Below, piece by piece: positions 1 to 5,749 of a stretch of 7,906 nt of DNA. Both the position numbers and the translations under genes were made by a program. The notes below the pieces were generated by a model. The model was not told the origin of the DNA, made no database searches, and worked only from the letters and a program-made list of their open reading frames with translations. Each line of letters starts with the position of its first letter. Positions within the stretch are counted from its first letter, which is position 1. This DNA is from Candidatus Avipropionibacterium avicola (GTDB lineage: Bacteria > Actinomycetota > Actinomycetes > Propionibacteriales > Propionibacteriaceae), in NCBI GenBank assembly GCA_018715445.1, contig DVLP01000395.1, positions 1 through 7,906 on the forward strand, given 5' to 3'.

Positions 1-1124
1 CGGTAGCGGAAGCTCAGGTCCTCGTTGCCCTGCGGGGTCGACTTGCGGCCCTGCTGCTGCCAGCCGTCGGCGGTCCACTGGTGTCGGTACAGGTCGCCGG
101 CGGCGTTGGAGCCGCGGCTGACGCTGAAGAACCAGTCCCCACCGCCGGTGGTGGCCCCACCCTGGGCATTCGCCCCGTGAGCGGCACCGTTGACGGCGGG
201 CAGCCGGGCGACGTTGTCGGCGGTGGCGACCCCGTCGGCGTCCGCGTCGATCCTCAGCCCGTCCATGTCCCAGGCGGTGACCCGCCCGGGGGTGGAGTCC
301 TCTGTCCGGCTGCAGAACTCGCCGATCACCAGACGGTGCGGGCTGGCGGCGCGGTCCAGCGACATCCACGAATTGTGGATCGGTCCACTGGTGCTGCACC
401 GCTTGTCGGCCACCTCCGGGCTCTGCCACCGGCCGGACTGGGGGACCATGTAGCGGTAGCCGTGACCGTAGTAGGTGTCGCCGACCTTGCCGATCTTGTC
501 GGAGTCGGTGACGTCGCCGTTCGGGTCCTCGGTCAGGTCCCAGATGGTGTTCAGGTCGAAGACCCGTACGCCCTCGTAGCTGTCGGCGACGTAGAGCTGG
601 TCGCCGTACCAGACGATGCCGCCGGCGTGCAGGCTCAACGGGGCGTAGCTGCCCTCACCGTCAGGGACCACCAGCAGCAGGTGTCGGTACTTCTTGGTCT
701 GGGTGTCGAGCAGCGTGATCCGCGCGCCCTTGTCGCCCTTGTGGTACCAGCTGACCATGAGGCCGTGGTGGCCCTCCCAGTCCTCGCTGTCGCTGGCATC
801 GGAGTCGCTGGTGACTCCTTGGGGCCACCAATTGGCCGAGGCATTGTCGTCGGACTGCAGGCACCATCGCACCTGCGGGTTCGCCTTCAGCCCGCTCACC
901 TTGCAGTCGGAGCCGTACGTGGCCTTGCGGTTGGCCTTGGTGAAGACCTCACCCAGGTCGGCCCTGTCGAGGTCGATGCCACCGGACCCGGTGGTCGACC
1001 AGGACATGGTCACGTCAGCGGCGGCGTCCGGCCCCGGTGGCGCGGCGGCGCCGGGGGTGGCGAGGCCGAGTGGTGTGGCGAGTGCAGCGGCGATCAGGCC
1101 TGCCGCAATCCGGCGGATGAGCAT
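1..1124 (-). CDS. Secreted protein, beta-propeller-like, 3' end missing
   Basis: About 374 codons are open from the ATG at 1124-1122 to the left edge, with no stop, so the C-terminus lies outside. The N-terminus (MLIRRIAAGLIAAALATPLG) is a Sec-type signal peptide: Arg pair, hydrophobic core, then an Ala-rich stretch with likely cleavage near residue 28 (GAAA/PP). The mature part is rich in Trp, Tyr, Gly and Asp, with strand-like stretches such as HAGGIVWYGDQLYVADS and GVRVFDL that look like propeller blades. Four cysteines fall in two close pairs (roughly residues 74/88 and 243/271), consistent with extracellular disulfides. It resembles a family of uncharacterised streptomycete secreted proteins that I recall having similar YRHLLLV, HAGG and EDLS(Y/F)R segments; if so, only a few dozen residues are missing. 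No catalytic residues were recognised. The start is supported by AGGGGG four bases upstream and by the signal peptide beginning there. Exact function unknown. Confidence 0.85.
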   Translation of the reverse strand, partial: MLIRRIAAGLIAAALATPLGLATPGAAAPPGPDAAADVTMSWSTTGSGGIDLDRADLGEVFTKANRKATYGSDCKVSGLKANPQVRWCLQSDDNASANWWPQGVTSDSDASDSEDWEGHHGLMVSWYHKGDKGARITLLDTQTKKYRHLLLVVPDGEGSYAPLSLHAGGIVWYGDQLYVADSYEGVRVFDLNTIWDLTEDPNGDVTDSDKIGKVGDTYYGHGYRYMVPQSGRWQSPEVADKRCSTSGPIHNSWMSLDRAASPHRLVIGEFCSRTEDSTPGRVTAWDMDGLRIDADADGVATADNVARLPAVNGAAHGANAQGGATTGGGDWFFSVSRGSNAAGDLYRHQWTADGWQQQGRKSTPQGNEDLSFRY

Positions 1125-1128
1125 GGTG

Positions 1129-1134
1129 CCCCCT
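1129..1134 (-). promoter_or_regulatory. Ribosome binding site of the secreted protein gene
   Basis: On the minus strand AGGGGG precedes the ATG at 1124 by four bases. The spacing is short, but it is the only purine-rich Shine-Dalgarno-like run close to a start that places the signal peptide at the N-terminus. Confidence 0.5.
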
Positions 1135-1137
1135 GGG

Positions 1138-1165
1138 GGTGGAGCGGTACGGGCAGAGCTCCACC
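1138..1165. repeat. Inverted repeat in leader of the secreted protein gene
   Basis: Perfect 8-base arms GGTGGAGC (1138-1145) and GCTCCACC (1158-1165) flank a 12-base spacer. It lies three bases upstream of the ribosome binding site of the secreted protein gene, between that gene and the probable terminator of the preceding operon. It could be an mRNA hairpin that affects translation or an operator. I could not identify a convincing -35/-10 pair around it. Confidence 0.5.
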
Positions 1166-1179
1166 TTGGCAGATCCCGT

Positions 1180-1209
1180 GGCCCGGGCGCAGGGAATTTT
1201 GCCCGGGCC
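1180..1209 (-). terminator. Probable terminator hairpin after the MFS gene
   Basis: Perfect 9-base arms GGCCCGGGC (1180-1188) and GCCCGGGCC (1201-1209) flank a 12-base loop containing AATTTT. The structure begins five bases beyond the stop codon of the MFS gene (1215-1217) on the minus strand. There is no U-tract after the stem, so classical intrinsic termination is not certain, but strong GC stems without U-tracts are common at actinobacterial gene ends. Confidence 0.6.
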
Positions 1210-1214
1210 CGAAC

Positions 1215-2384
1215 TCAGAGGACGCGGTCGCGCCCGGCCAACAGCCCCATCACCAACTGCACGCCCAGCACGACGACCATCGGTGCGAGCGCGCTCGCCC
1301 AGCTGCCGGTGACATCGTGCAGCGCACCGATCAGGATCGGTCCACACGCCGCGATCAGGTAGCCGATCGACTGGGCCATGCCCGACAGCCGGGCCGCTTG
1401 GTCGTGGTGCGCGGTGCGCAGTCCGAACAGCGACAGGGCCACCACGATGGCGGCGCCGCAGCCCAGCCCGCCGGCGATCGCCCACAGCAGCCCCAGGCTC
1501 GGGGCGAGGGCGAGTCCGGTCAGGCTCACGGTCATCATGATCGTGGCGGCAGCGATCAGGGCTCGCTGGTCACGGGACCGCTTGAGCAGGGCAGCGGCAC
1601 CGAGCGTGGCGAGCAGGCCTGCGGCGTTCAACGCCGACTGGTGCAGACCGGCGGTCGCTGGGGCGATCCCAGCTGCCTGCTCGATCGACGGCATCCAGGT
1701 GATCAACACGTAGAAGCCGGTCGACTGCAGTCCCATGAACAGGGTGACCTGCCACCCCAGCGCCGTCCGCCACGGTGACCGATGCCCCGCGACCGGCTCG
1801 ATCGGGCCGGCCAGACGTGAGCGGGACCGCAGCTGGGGAGCGAACACGGCGAAGGCGATCAGGGCCAGACCGGCCCACAACCCGAGCGACACCCGCCAAC
1901 CGTGCTCGGCCATGCCGGCGATCGGGACCGACACCCCGGCGGCGATCCCGGCCATCCCGGACTGGACCGCGGAGTAGAGCCCGGTCACCGGTCCGATCCG
2001 GGTCGGGAAGTCGCGCTTCACCAGGGCAGGGATGGTGACGTTGAGGATCGCGATCGCGCAGCCCAACCCGGCCGTACCGAGCCAGATCGCTCCCGTGAAG
2101 GGAGCTGAGCGCAGCACGATCGAGGCCGCCAGCGCGACCAGCGCGACCCCGAGCGACCGCTCGATGCCGATCCGTCGGGCCAGTGGTGGCGCCAGGGGGG
2201 AGATGACCGCGAAGGCGATCAGCGGCAGGCTGATCAGCACCGAGGCCGTCATCGCCGAGAACCCGAGGTCGGCCCGTACGGTGTCGAGCACCGGCCCGAC
2301 CGAGGTGATGCTGGCCCGCAGGTTGGCCGCCACCAGGAGCAGCCCGACCAGGACGAAGCCCGGTCGCAACCCGCGGGTGGTCAC
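1215..2384 (-). CDS. MFS transporter, CynX/NimT (cyanate/nitroimidazole) family
   Basis: A 389-residue integral membrane protein of about 12 hydrophobic helices, the normal length for the family. Signature stretches resemble the CynX/NimT branch of the major facilitator superfamily: AANLRASITSVGPVLD (residues 19-34), ILNVTIPALVKRDFP (113-127), GLYSAVQSG (135-143) and FMGLQSTGFYVLITWMPSI (216-234). Family members are linked to cyanate or 2-nitroimidazole handling, but most are uncharacterised, so the substrate is unknown here and the name should not be read as cyanate transport. A hydrophilic loop near residues 184-208 separates the two six-helix halves. Start is GTG at 2384-2382, overlapping the stop of the upstream hydrolase gene (GTGA). 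No clear Shine-Dalgarno lies before it, so translation is probably coupled to that gene. The gene is complete and followed by a hairpin at 1180-1209. Confidence 0.88.
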   Translation of the reverse strand: MTTRGLRPGFVLVGLLLVAANLRASITSVGPVLDTVRADLGFSAMTASVLISLPLIAFAVISPLAPPLARRIGIERSLGVALVALAASIVLRSAPFTGAIWLGTAGLGCAIAILNVTIPALVKRDFPTRIGPVTGLYSAVQSGMAGIAAGVSVPIAGMAEHGWRVSLGLWAGLALIAFAVFAPQLRSRSRLAGPIEPVAGHRSPWRTALGWQVTLFMGLQSTGFYVLITWMPSIEQAAGIAPATAGLHQSALNAAGLLATLGAAALLKRSRDQRALIAAATIMMTVSLTGLALAPSLGLLWAIAGGLGCGAAIVVALSLFGLRTAHHDQAARLSGMAQSIGYLIAACGPILIGALHDVTGSWASALAPMVVVLGVQLVMGLLAGRDRVL

Positions 2385-3118
2385 TGCCAGCTGAATTCAG
2401 CGAGCACGGGCCGATGGTCCGAGGCGCGCACGTCGAGCACCACCGCCCGGACCGGGTCGAGCTGTCGGGCGAAGATGTGATCGATCCGGATCGTCGGCGC
2501 GTCCGAGGGATAGGTCAGGGCGGCAGCCTGATCGAGGCTCTCGGCTGCGTCGCGCAGTCCGTCACTGAGCAGACGGACCTCGGGATCGTCGGGACGGGCG
2601 TTCAGATCGCCCAGCACCACGGCGGGTCCGTCGGTCGCATCGAGCAGGGAGCGCACCTGGAGCGCCTGGTGGCGGCGCTGCTCGGGTGAGCGGTGGTCGA
2701 GGTGGGTGTTGATCACCTGGAGACGGTGGCCGTCGATCTCGATCTCGGCGCAGCCGGCCCCGCGAGGCTCGTCGGTGGTGCCGTCCAGGTTGGTCAGCGC
2801 GTGCGCGGTGAAGGAGTGCATCCGGTGCGGTGTCAGGATCGCGTCACCGAACTGGCGCCGCTGGCTGCGTCCCGACTCGGGCTCGAGGTCCAGGCCGGGG
2901 GAGAACTCACCGGTCCACCCCAGCCGCGCGGCGAGCTCGGCGGTCTGATCGGCCCACTCGCTCCGCTCGCCATAGTGTCGGTCGACCTCCTGCAGGCCGA
3001 CCACATCGGGCTCGGCGGCCGCGATCACGTCGGCGGTCCGCTCGAGGTTGAGCTCGCGATGGATGTCCTTGCCGGCAAGGATGTTGAAGGTCATGATGCG
3101 AAGGGGACGAACGGCCAT
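2381..3118 (-). CDS. Endonuclease/exonuclease/phosphatase (EEP) family hydrolase
   Basis: A 245-residue protein covering a complete EEP (DNase I/Mg-dependent phosphodiesterase) fold. Motifs in order: RIMTFNILAG with metal-site Asn12; GLQEVDR with Glu44; VINTHLDH with His139; VVLGDLNARPDD with Asp171 and Asn173; RIDHIFA with Asp213-His214; ASDHRPVLAEF with Asp234-His235. All expected catalytic positions are present. The frequent GNAIL segment reads GDAIL here (Asp92). No signal peptide is seen, so it is likely cytoplasmic. Substrates in this superfamily range from nucleic acids to phosphoinositides, sphingomyelin and other phosphodiesters; I cannot choose. The reading frame stays open upstream to 3376, but the ATG at 3118 is preferred: AGGA lies eight bases before it, the fold begins right after it, and a longer form would overlap the divergent hydrolase gene. 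It is first in an operon with the MFS gene (4-base overlap). Confidence 0.88.
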   Translation of the reverse strand: MAVRPLRIMTFNILAGKDIHRELNLERTADVIAAAEPDVVGLQEVDRHYGERSEWADQTAELAARLGWTGEFSPGLDLEPESGRSQRRQFGDAILTPHRMHSFTAHALTNLDGTTDEPRGAGCAEIEIDGHRLQVINTHLDHRSPEQRRHQALQVRSLLDATDGPAVVLGDLNARPDDPEVRLLSDGLRDAAESLDQAAALTYPSDAPTIRIDHIFARQLDPVRAVVLDVRASDHRPVLAEFSWQ

Positions 3119-3126
3119 GGTCCCGA

Positions 3127-3130
3127 TCCT
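3127..3130 (-). promoter_or_regulatory. Ribosome binding site deciding the EEP start
   Basis: AGGA on the minus strand, eight bases upstream of the ATG at 3118. It selects this start over the 86-codon longer open frame. Confidence 0.6.
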
Positions 3131-3142
3131 GCCAAAGACCAC

Positions 3143-3148
3143 GAGGAG
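3143..3148 (+). promoter_or_regulatory. Ribosome binding site deciding the beta-lactamase-like start
   Basis: GAGGAG nine bases upstream of the ATG at 3158. It supports this start over the open frame that extends left to 2693 through the divergent EEP gene. Confidence 0.7.
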
Positions 3149-3157
3149 CAGCACACG

Positions 3158-3991
3158 ATGACCGACGACCGGGACGTCACCGTCCCGAAGCAGCCTCCTG
3201 TCTCTCCTCACGTCTCCCACTGCATCCTGCGTGGTGACGGCACCGAGCTGAGCAGTCACGACGCGGATCGTCCCTGCTATGCGGCGAGCACGGTCAAACT
3301 GGCCGTCCTCGCAGCCCTGGGGCGCGAGGTCGCTGCGGGCACGATCCGCCTCGACGAGCAGATCGGGGCCAAACACGTCTTCGCCAGCAAGGTCCCCGGT
3401 GCCCCTGACTTCCGGCTCGTGCCCGACGACGTCGACCGCGGACTACCGCCGGAGGGGACGCCGATGAGCATCGGTGAGGTCGCTCGTCGCATGATCGTGG
3501 TGTCGTCGAATGAGTGCACCAACATGTTGGTCGAGCGGCTCGGGATCGAGCTGATCGGTGCGGTGATCGCCGATGCCGGTGCCGAGGGGGTACGGATGGG
3601 GCGCGGCTTCGGCGATGTCGCCGCAGTCCGGGCCTTCGGCGTGGCCAACCACGTCACGGCCCGTGGGCTGGCCCGACTGATGGCTGCCCTGATCACCGGC
3701 AGGCTCTGCGAGGATGACCGGGTGAACACCTGGATGACCGACCTGCTCCAGGCGCAGGCTTCCCCGGTGCTGGCCGCCGACCTGCCGGCCGGGGTGCGGT
3801 GGGGGAGCAAGGACGGTTACGTCACCGGGATCCGCCACGACGTCGCCTGGTTCGGCGCGCCCGGTCCCGAAGCGCTGGTGGTCGCGGTCTGCACCGAGGG
3901 TGTCGACCATGACGCGGCGAACCAGGCCATCGCCACCATCGGGCGGATCGCCCACGACCTCGCAGGAGAATCGCACGCATGGACACCGTGA
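3158..3991 (+). CDS. Class A beta-lactamase-like serine hydrolase, cytoplasmic
   Basis: A 277-residue protein with the penicillin-recognising serine hydrolase fold (PF13354-type). SxxK is STVK at 44-47 (nucleophile Ser44, Lys47). The SDN-equivalent is Ser116-Ser117-Asn118 in VVSSNECTNML, followed by the usual helix and ERLG. The KTG-equivalent is Lys218-Asp219-Gly220 in GSKDGYVTGIRHDVAWF. The region that carries Glu166 and Asn170 in true class A enzymes is RMGRGFGDVAAVRAFGVANH: it keeps an Asn (164) but has no Glu, so deacylation as in TEM-type enzymes is doubtful. There is no signal peptide, unlike secreted beta-lactamases, so it probably acts inside the cell on a peptide, ester or lactam substrate. 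Start ATG 3158 is set by GAGGAG upstream. The gene's end overlaps the next gene by 13 bases, indicating one operon. Antibiotic resistance should not be assumed. Confidence 0.85.
   Translation: MTDDRDVTVPKQPPVSPHVSHCILRGDGTELSSHDADRPCYAASTVKLAVLAALGREVAAGTIRLDEQIGAKHVFASKVPGAPDFRLVPDDVDRGLPPEGTPMSIGEVARRMIVVSSNECTNMLVERLGIELIGAVIADAGAEGVRMGRGFGDVAAVRAFGVANHVTARGLARLMAALITGRLCEDDRVNTWMTDLLQAQASPVLAADLPAGVRWGSKDGYVTGIRHDVAWFGAPGPEALVVAVCTEGVDHDAANQAIATIGRIAHDLAGESHAWTP
3170..3187. repeat. Inverted repeat near start of the beta-lactamase-like gene
   Basis: CGGGACG (3170-3176) and CGTCCCG (3181-3187) are perfect 7-base arms around a 4-base spacer, within codons 5-10 of the plus-strand gene and about 50 bases upstream of the divergent EEP start. 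It could be an operator serving the divergent promoters, an early mRNA hairpin, or chance in GC-rich coding DNA. Confidence 0.3.
3964..3969 (+). promoter_or_regulatory. Ribosome binding site of the M19-amidotransferase gene
   Basis: AGGAGA nine bases upstream of the ATG at 3979, inside the end of the preceding gene. Good spacing and sequence support this start, which also begins directly at the M19 metal-binding motif. Confidence 0.75.
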
Positions 3992-5706
3992 TCCCGGTCA
4001 TCGACGGCCACAACGACCTGGCCTGGGCGCGCCGGGTGAAGTACGGCTATGCCACGGCTGGACTGGATGCCCACGTCCCCGACCTCCACACCGATCTGGA
4101 CCGGCTGGAGGCCGGCGGCGTCGGAGGTCAGTTCTGGTCGGTCTGGGTCGATTCCGTGCTCGAAGGTGCGGAGCAGGTGACCGCGACCCTGGAGCAGATC
4201 GACTTCGTCCATCGTTTCGTCGAGGCCCACCCCGACCGGTTGATGACGGCCCGGACCGCTGCCGACGTACGGCAGTCGCTGGCCGAGGGGCGGATCGCCT
4301 CGCTCATCGGCGTGGAGGGCGGCGACCAGATCAACGGATCGCTCGCCGTGCTGCGCGAGTACGCCCGCCTCGGTGCGCGTTACATGACCCTGACCTGGTC
4401 GCGCACGATCGCCTGGGCCGACTCGGCCACCGACGATGCCTGCCACGGTGGGCTGACCGGGTTCGGCCGCGCCGTGGTCCGTGAGATGAACCGGATCGGC
4501 ATGCTGGTCGACCTGGCCCACGTCGCACCGTCGACGATGCGTGACGCGCTGGACGTGTCGACCCGTCCGGTCCTGGTGTCACACTCGGGAGCGCTGGCGC
4601 TGTGCGACCACCCCCGCAACGTGCCTGACGACGTGATCGCCCGGATCGGGGAGAACGACGGGGTCGTGATGGTCGCCTTCGTCCCGTCCTTCCTGTCGCC
4701 GGCGCGCAAGGACTGGGTGAGGGCTGGCGCCGAGGGCGATCCGCCGCCGGTGACGATCGCCGACGTGGCCGACCACATCGACCATGTCCGCGAGGTCGCC
4801 GGCGTCGCGGCAGTCGGGCTGGGCGCCGACTACGACGGGACCGATGCGATGCCCACCGGCCTGGGCGATGTCGGGCACTACCAGGAACTGCTGGCCGAGT
4901 TGTCGGACCGGGGCTGGTCGCACGCCGAACTCGAGGCCGTGGCCCACCAGAACGTGCTGCGGGTGCTGGAGGCCTCCGATCCCGACCACCGGGCCTTCCT
5001 GGCTGGGCAGGCCGGCGAGCCGGAGATGCCACGACGCGTGCTGGTCGTGGTCAACGATCCCGGCTCTGGACCGCGGCGGGCCACCCGGTGGCTGGCCCAG
5101 GCCGGTCTGAGCTGCGACGTCCGCGCCGGGGCCGACGGGCTGCCCGAGACCCTCGACGGCTACCACGGTCTGCTGCTGCTCGGCGGTGGACTGATGCCGG
5201 ACGATGATCAGACCGCACCGTGGCTGCCCCGGGAACGTGACCTCGCGGCCCGGGCGATCGAGGCTGACCTACCGACCCTGGGGATCTGTCTGGGCGGCCA
5301 ACTGCTCGCCCATGTCGCCGGAGGCGAGGTCAGGGCCAAGCACGGACCACGGGAGCGGGGGATGCTCCCGATCACCGTGACCGCTCCGGGGGTCGAGGAT
5401 GCGGTCATCGGGCGGCTCGGGTCGCAGGCACCGATGGTCGAGAACCACGTGGACCAGATCGTCACCCTGCCCGAGGGTGCGGTGCACCTGGCCTCGACCG
5501 AGGCCGTGGCCCATCAGGCGTTCCGGTTGGGCGAGCACGTCCGCGGCCTGCAGTTCCACCCCGAGGTGGCCGCTGCCGAACTGGTGCGGTGGAGTGATGC
5601 GAGCGAGTTCATCACCGCCGCCCAGGAGTCGGCCGAGGACAACACCCGGGCCAGTCGCGACCTGTTCTGGGCCTTCGCTGCCGAGGTCAACGTCCCGCCG
5701 CAGTGA
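3979..5706 (+). CDS. M19 dipeptidase-class I glutamine amidotransferase fusion protein
   Basis: A 575-residue two-domain protein. Residues 1 to about 332 are a peptidase family M19 (renal/membrane dipeptidase) zinc enzyme: IDGHNDLAW (His11, Asp13), IGVEGGDQI (Glu113), LVDLAHVAP (His181), LVSHSGALALCDHPRNVPDD (His202, Arg213) and GLGADYDGTD (Asp284) match the known metal and substrate ligands. The TLTH of the mammalian enzyme is TLTW here (Trp140), which I recall from other bacterial members. After a short linker (about 333-349), residues 350-575 form a class I glutamine amidotransferase: strand RRVLVVVND, GLLLLGGG, nucleophile elbow LGICLGGQLLA (Cys437), ENHVDQI, and LQFHPEV with His527 and Glu529 completing the triad. 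The pattern is closer to GMP-synthase-type glutaminase domains than to PuuD. No signal peptide, so cytoplasmic. M19 enzymes cleave dipeptides; the C-terminal domain would hydrolyse a gamma-glutamyl amide. The joint reaction is unknown. It overlaps the beta-lactamase-like gene by 13 bases. Confidence 0.9.
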   Translation: MDTVIPVIDGHNDLAWARRVKYGYATAGLDAHVPDLHTDLDRLEAGGVGGQFWSVWVDSVLEGAEQVTATLEQIDFVHRFVEAHPDRLMTARTAADVRQSLAEGRIASLIGVEGGDQINGSLAVLREYARLGARYMTLTWSRTIAWADSATDDACHGGLTGFGRAVVREMNRIGMLVDLAHVAPSTMRDALDVSTRPVLVSHSGALALCDHPRNVPDDVIARIGENDGVVMVAFVPSFLSPARKDWVRAGAEGDPPPVTIADVADHIDHVREVAGVAAVGLGADYDGTDAMPTGLGDVGHYQELLAELSDRGWSHAELEAVAHQNVLRVLEASDPDHRAFLAGQAGEPEMPRRVLVVVNDPGSGPRRATRWLAQAGLSCDVRAGADGLPETLDGYHGLLLLGGGLMPDDDQTAPWLPRERDLAARAIEADLPTLGICLGGQLLAHVAGGEVRAKHGPRERGMLPITVTAPGVEDAVIGRLGSQAPMVENHVDQIVTLPEGAVHLASTEAVAHQAFRLGEHVRGLQFHPEVAAAELVRWSDASEFITAAQESAEDNTRASRDLFWAFAAEVNVPPQ

Positions 5707-5712
5707 TGTCGG

Positions 5713-5747
5713 GCGGTGATGCCGGGACGGAATGCTCCCGGCACCGC
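5713..5747. terminator. Bidirectional hairpin between convergent genes
   Basis: GCGGT-GAT-GCCGGGA (5713-5727) pairs with TCCCGGC-ACCGC (5736-5747) around an 8-base loop. The stem has 12 base pairs with a 3-base bulge on the left arm. It fills most of the 43-base gap between the stop of the plus-strand fusion gene and the stop of the minus-strand regulator gene, so it can serve both. No U-tract follows on either strand. Confidence 0.65.
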
Positions 5748-5749
5748 AC

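Noticed and set aside
71..393. Thirteen-base direct repeat CGGTCCACTGGTG at 71-83 and 381-393.
   Set aside because: The two copies are read in different frames of the same gene and encode unrelated residues. There is no further similarity around them.
81..1778. Very long plus-strand open frame (565 codons) antisense to the secreted protein and MFS genes.
   Set aside because: Its translation is low-complexity (Gly, Ala, Val, Pro, Arg), matches no family, and spans two well-supported minus-strand genes plus their terminator. It is the usual shadow frame of GC-rich DNA.
2390..2401. Twelve-base perfect palindrome GCTGAATTCAGC at the EEP/MFS junction.
   Set aside because: It is coding sequence at the EEP C-terminus, and about two palindromes of this size are expected by chance in a window this long.
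3084..3112. TTGAAG as a possible -35 box for the plus-strand operon.
   Set aside because: No acceptable -10 element follows at 16-19 bases, and the sequence is explained by the EEP coding motif.
2693..3157. N-terminal extension of the beta-lactamase-like protein to 2693.
   Set aside because: This part is antisense to the EEP gene and has no family resemblance. The ATG at 3158 has a well-spaced GAGGAG.
3119..3376. N-terminal extension of the EEP hydrolase to 3376.
   Set aside because: It would run through the start of the divergent beta-lactamase-like gene and add non-family sequence. The ATG at 3118 has a ribosome binding site and begins at the fold.
3443..3976. Minus-strand open frames of 177 codons opposite the beta-lactamase-like gene.
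   Set aside because: They have no family motifs and unnatural composition, and they lie opposite a gene with clear active-site motifs.
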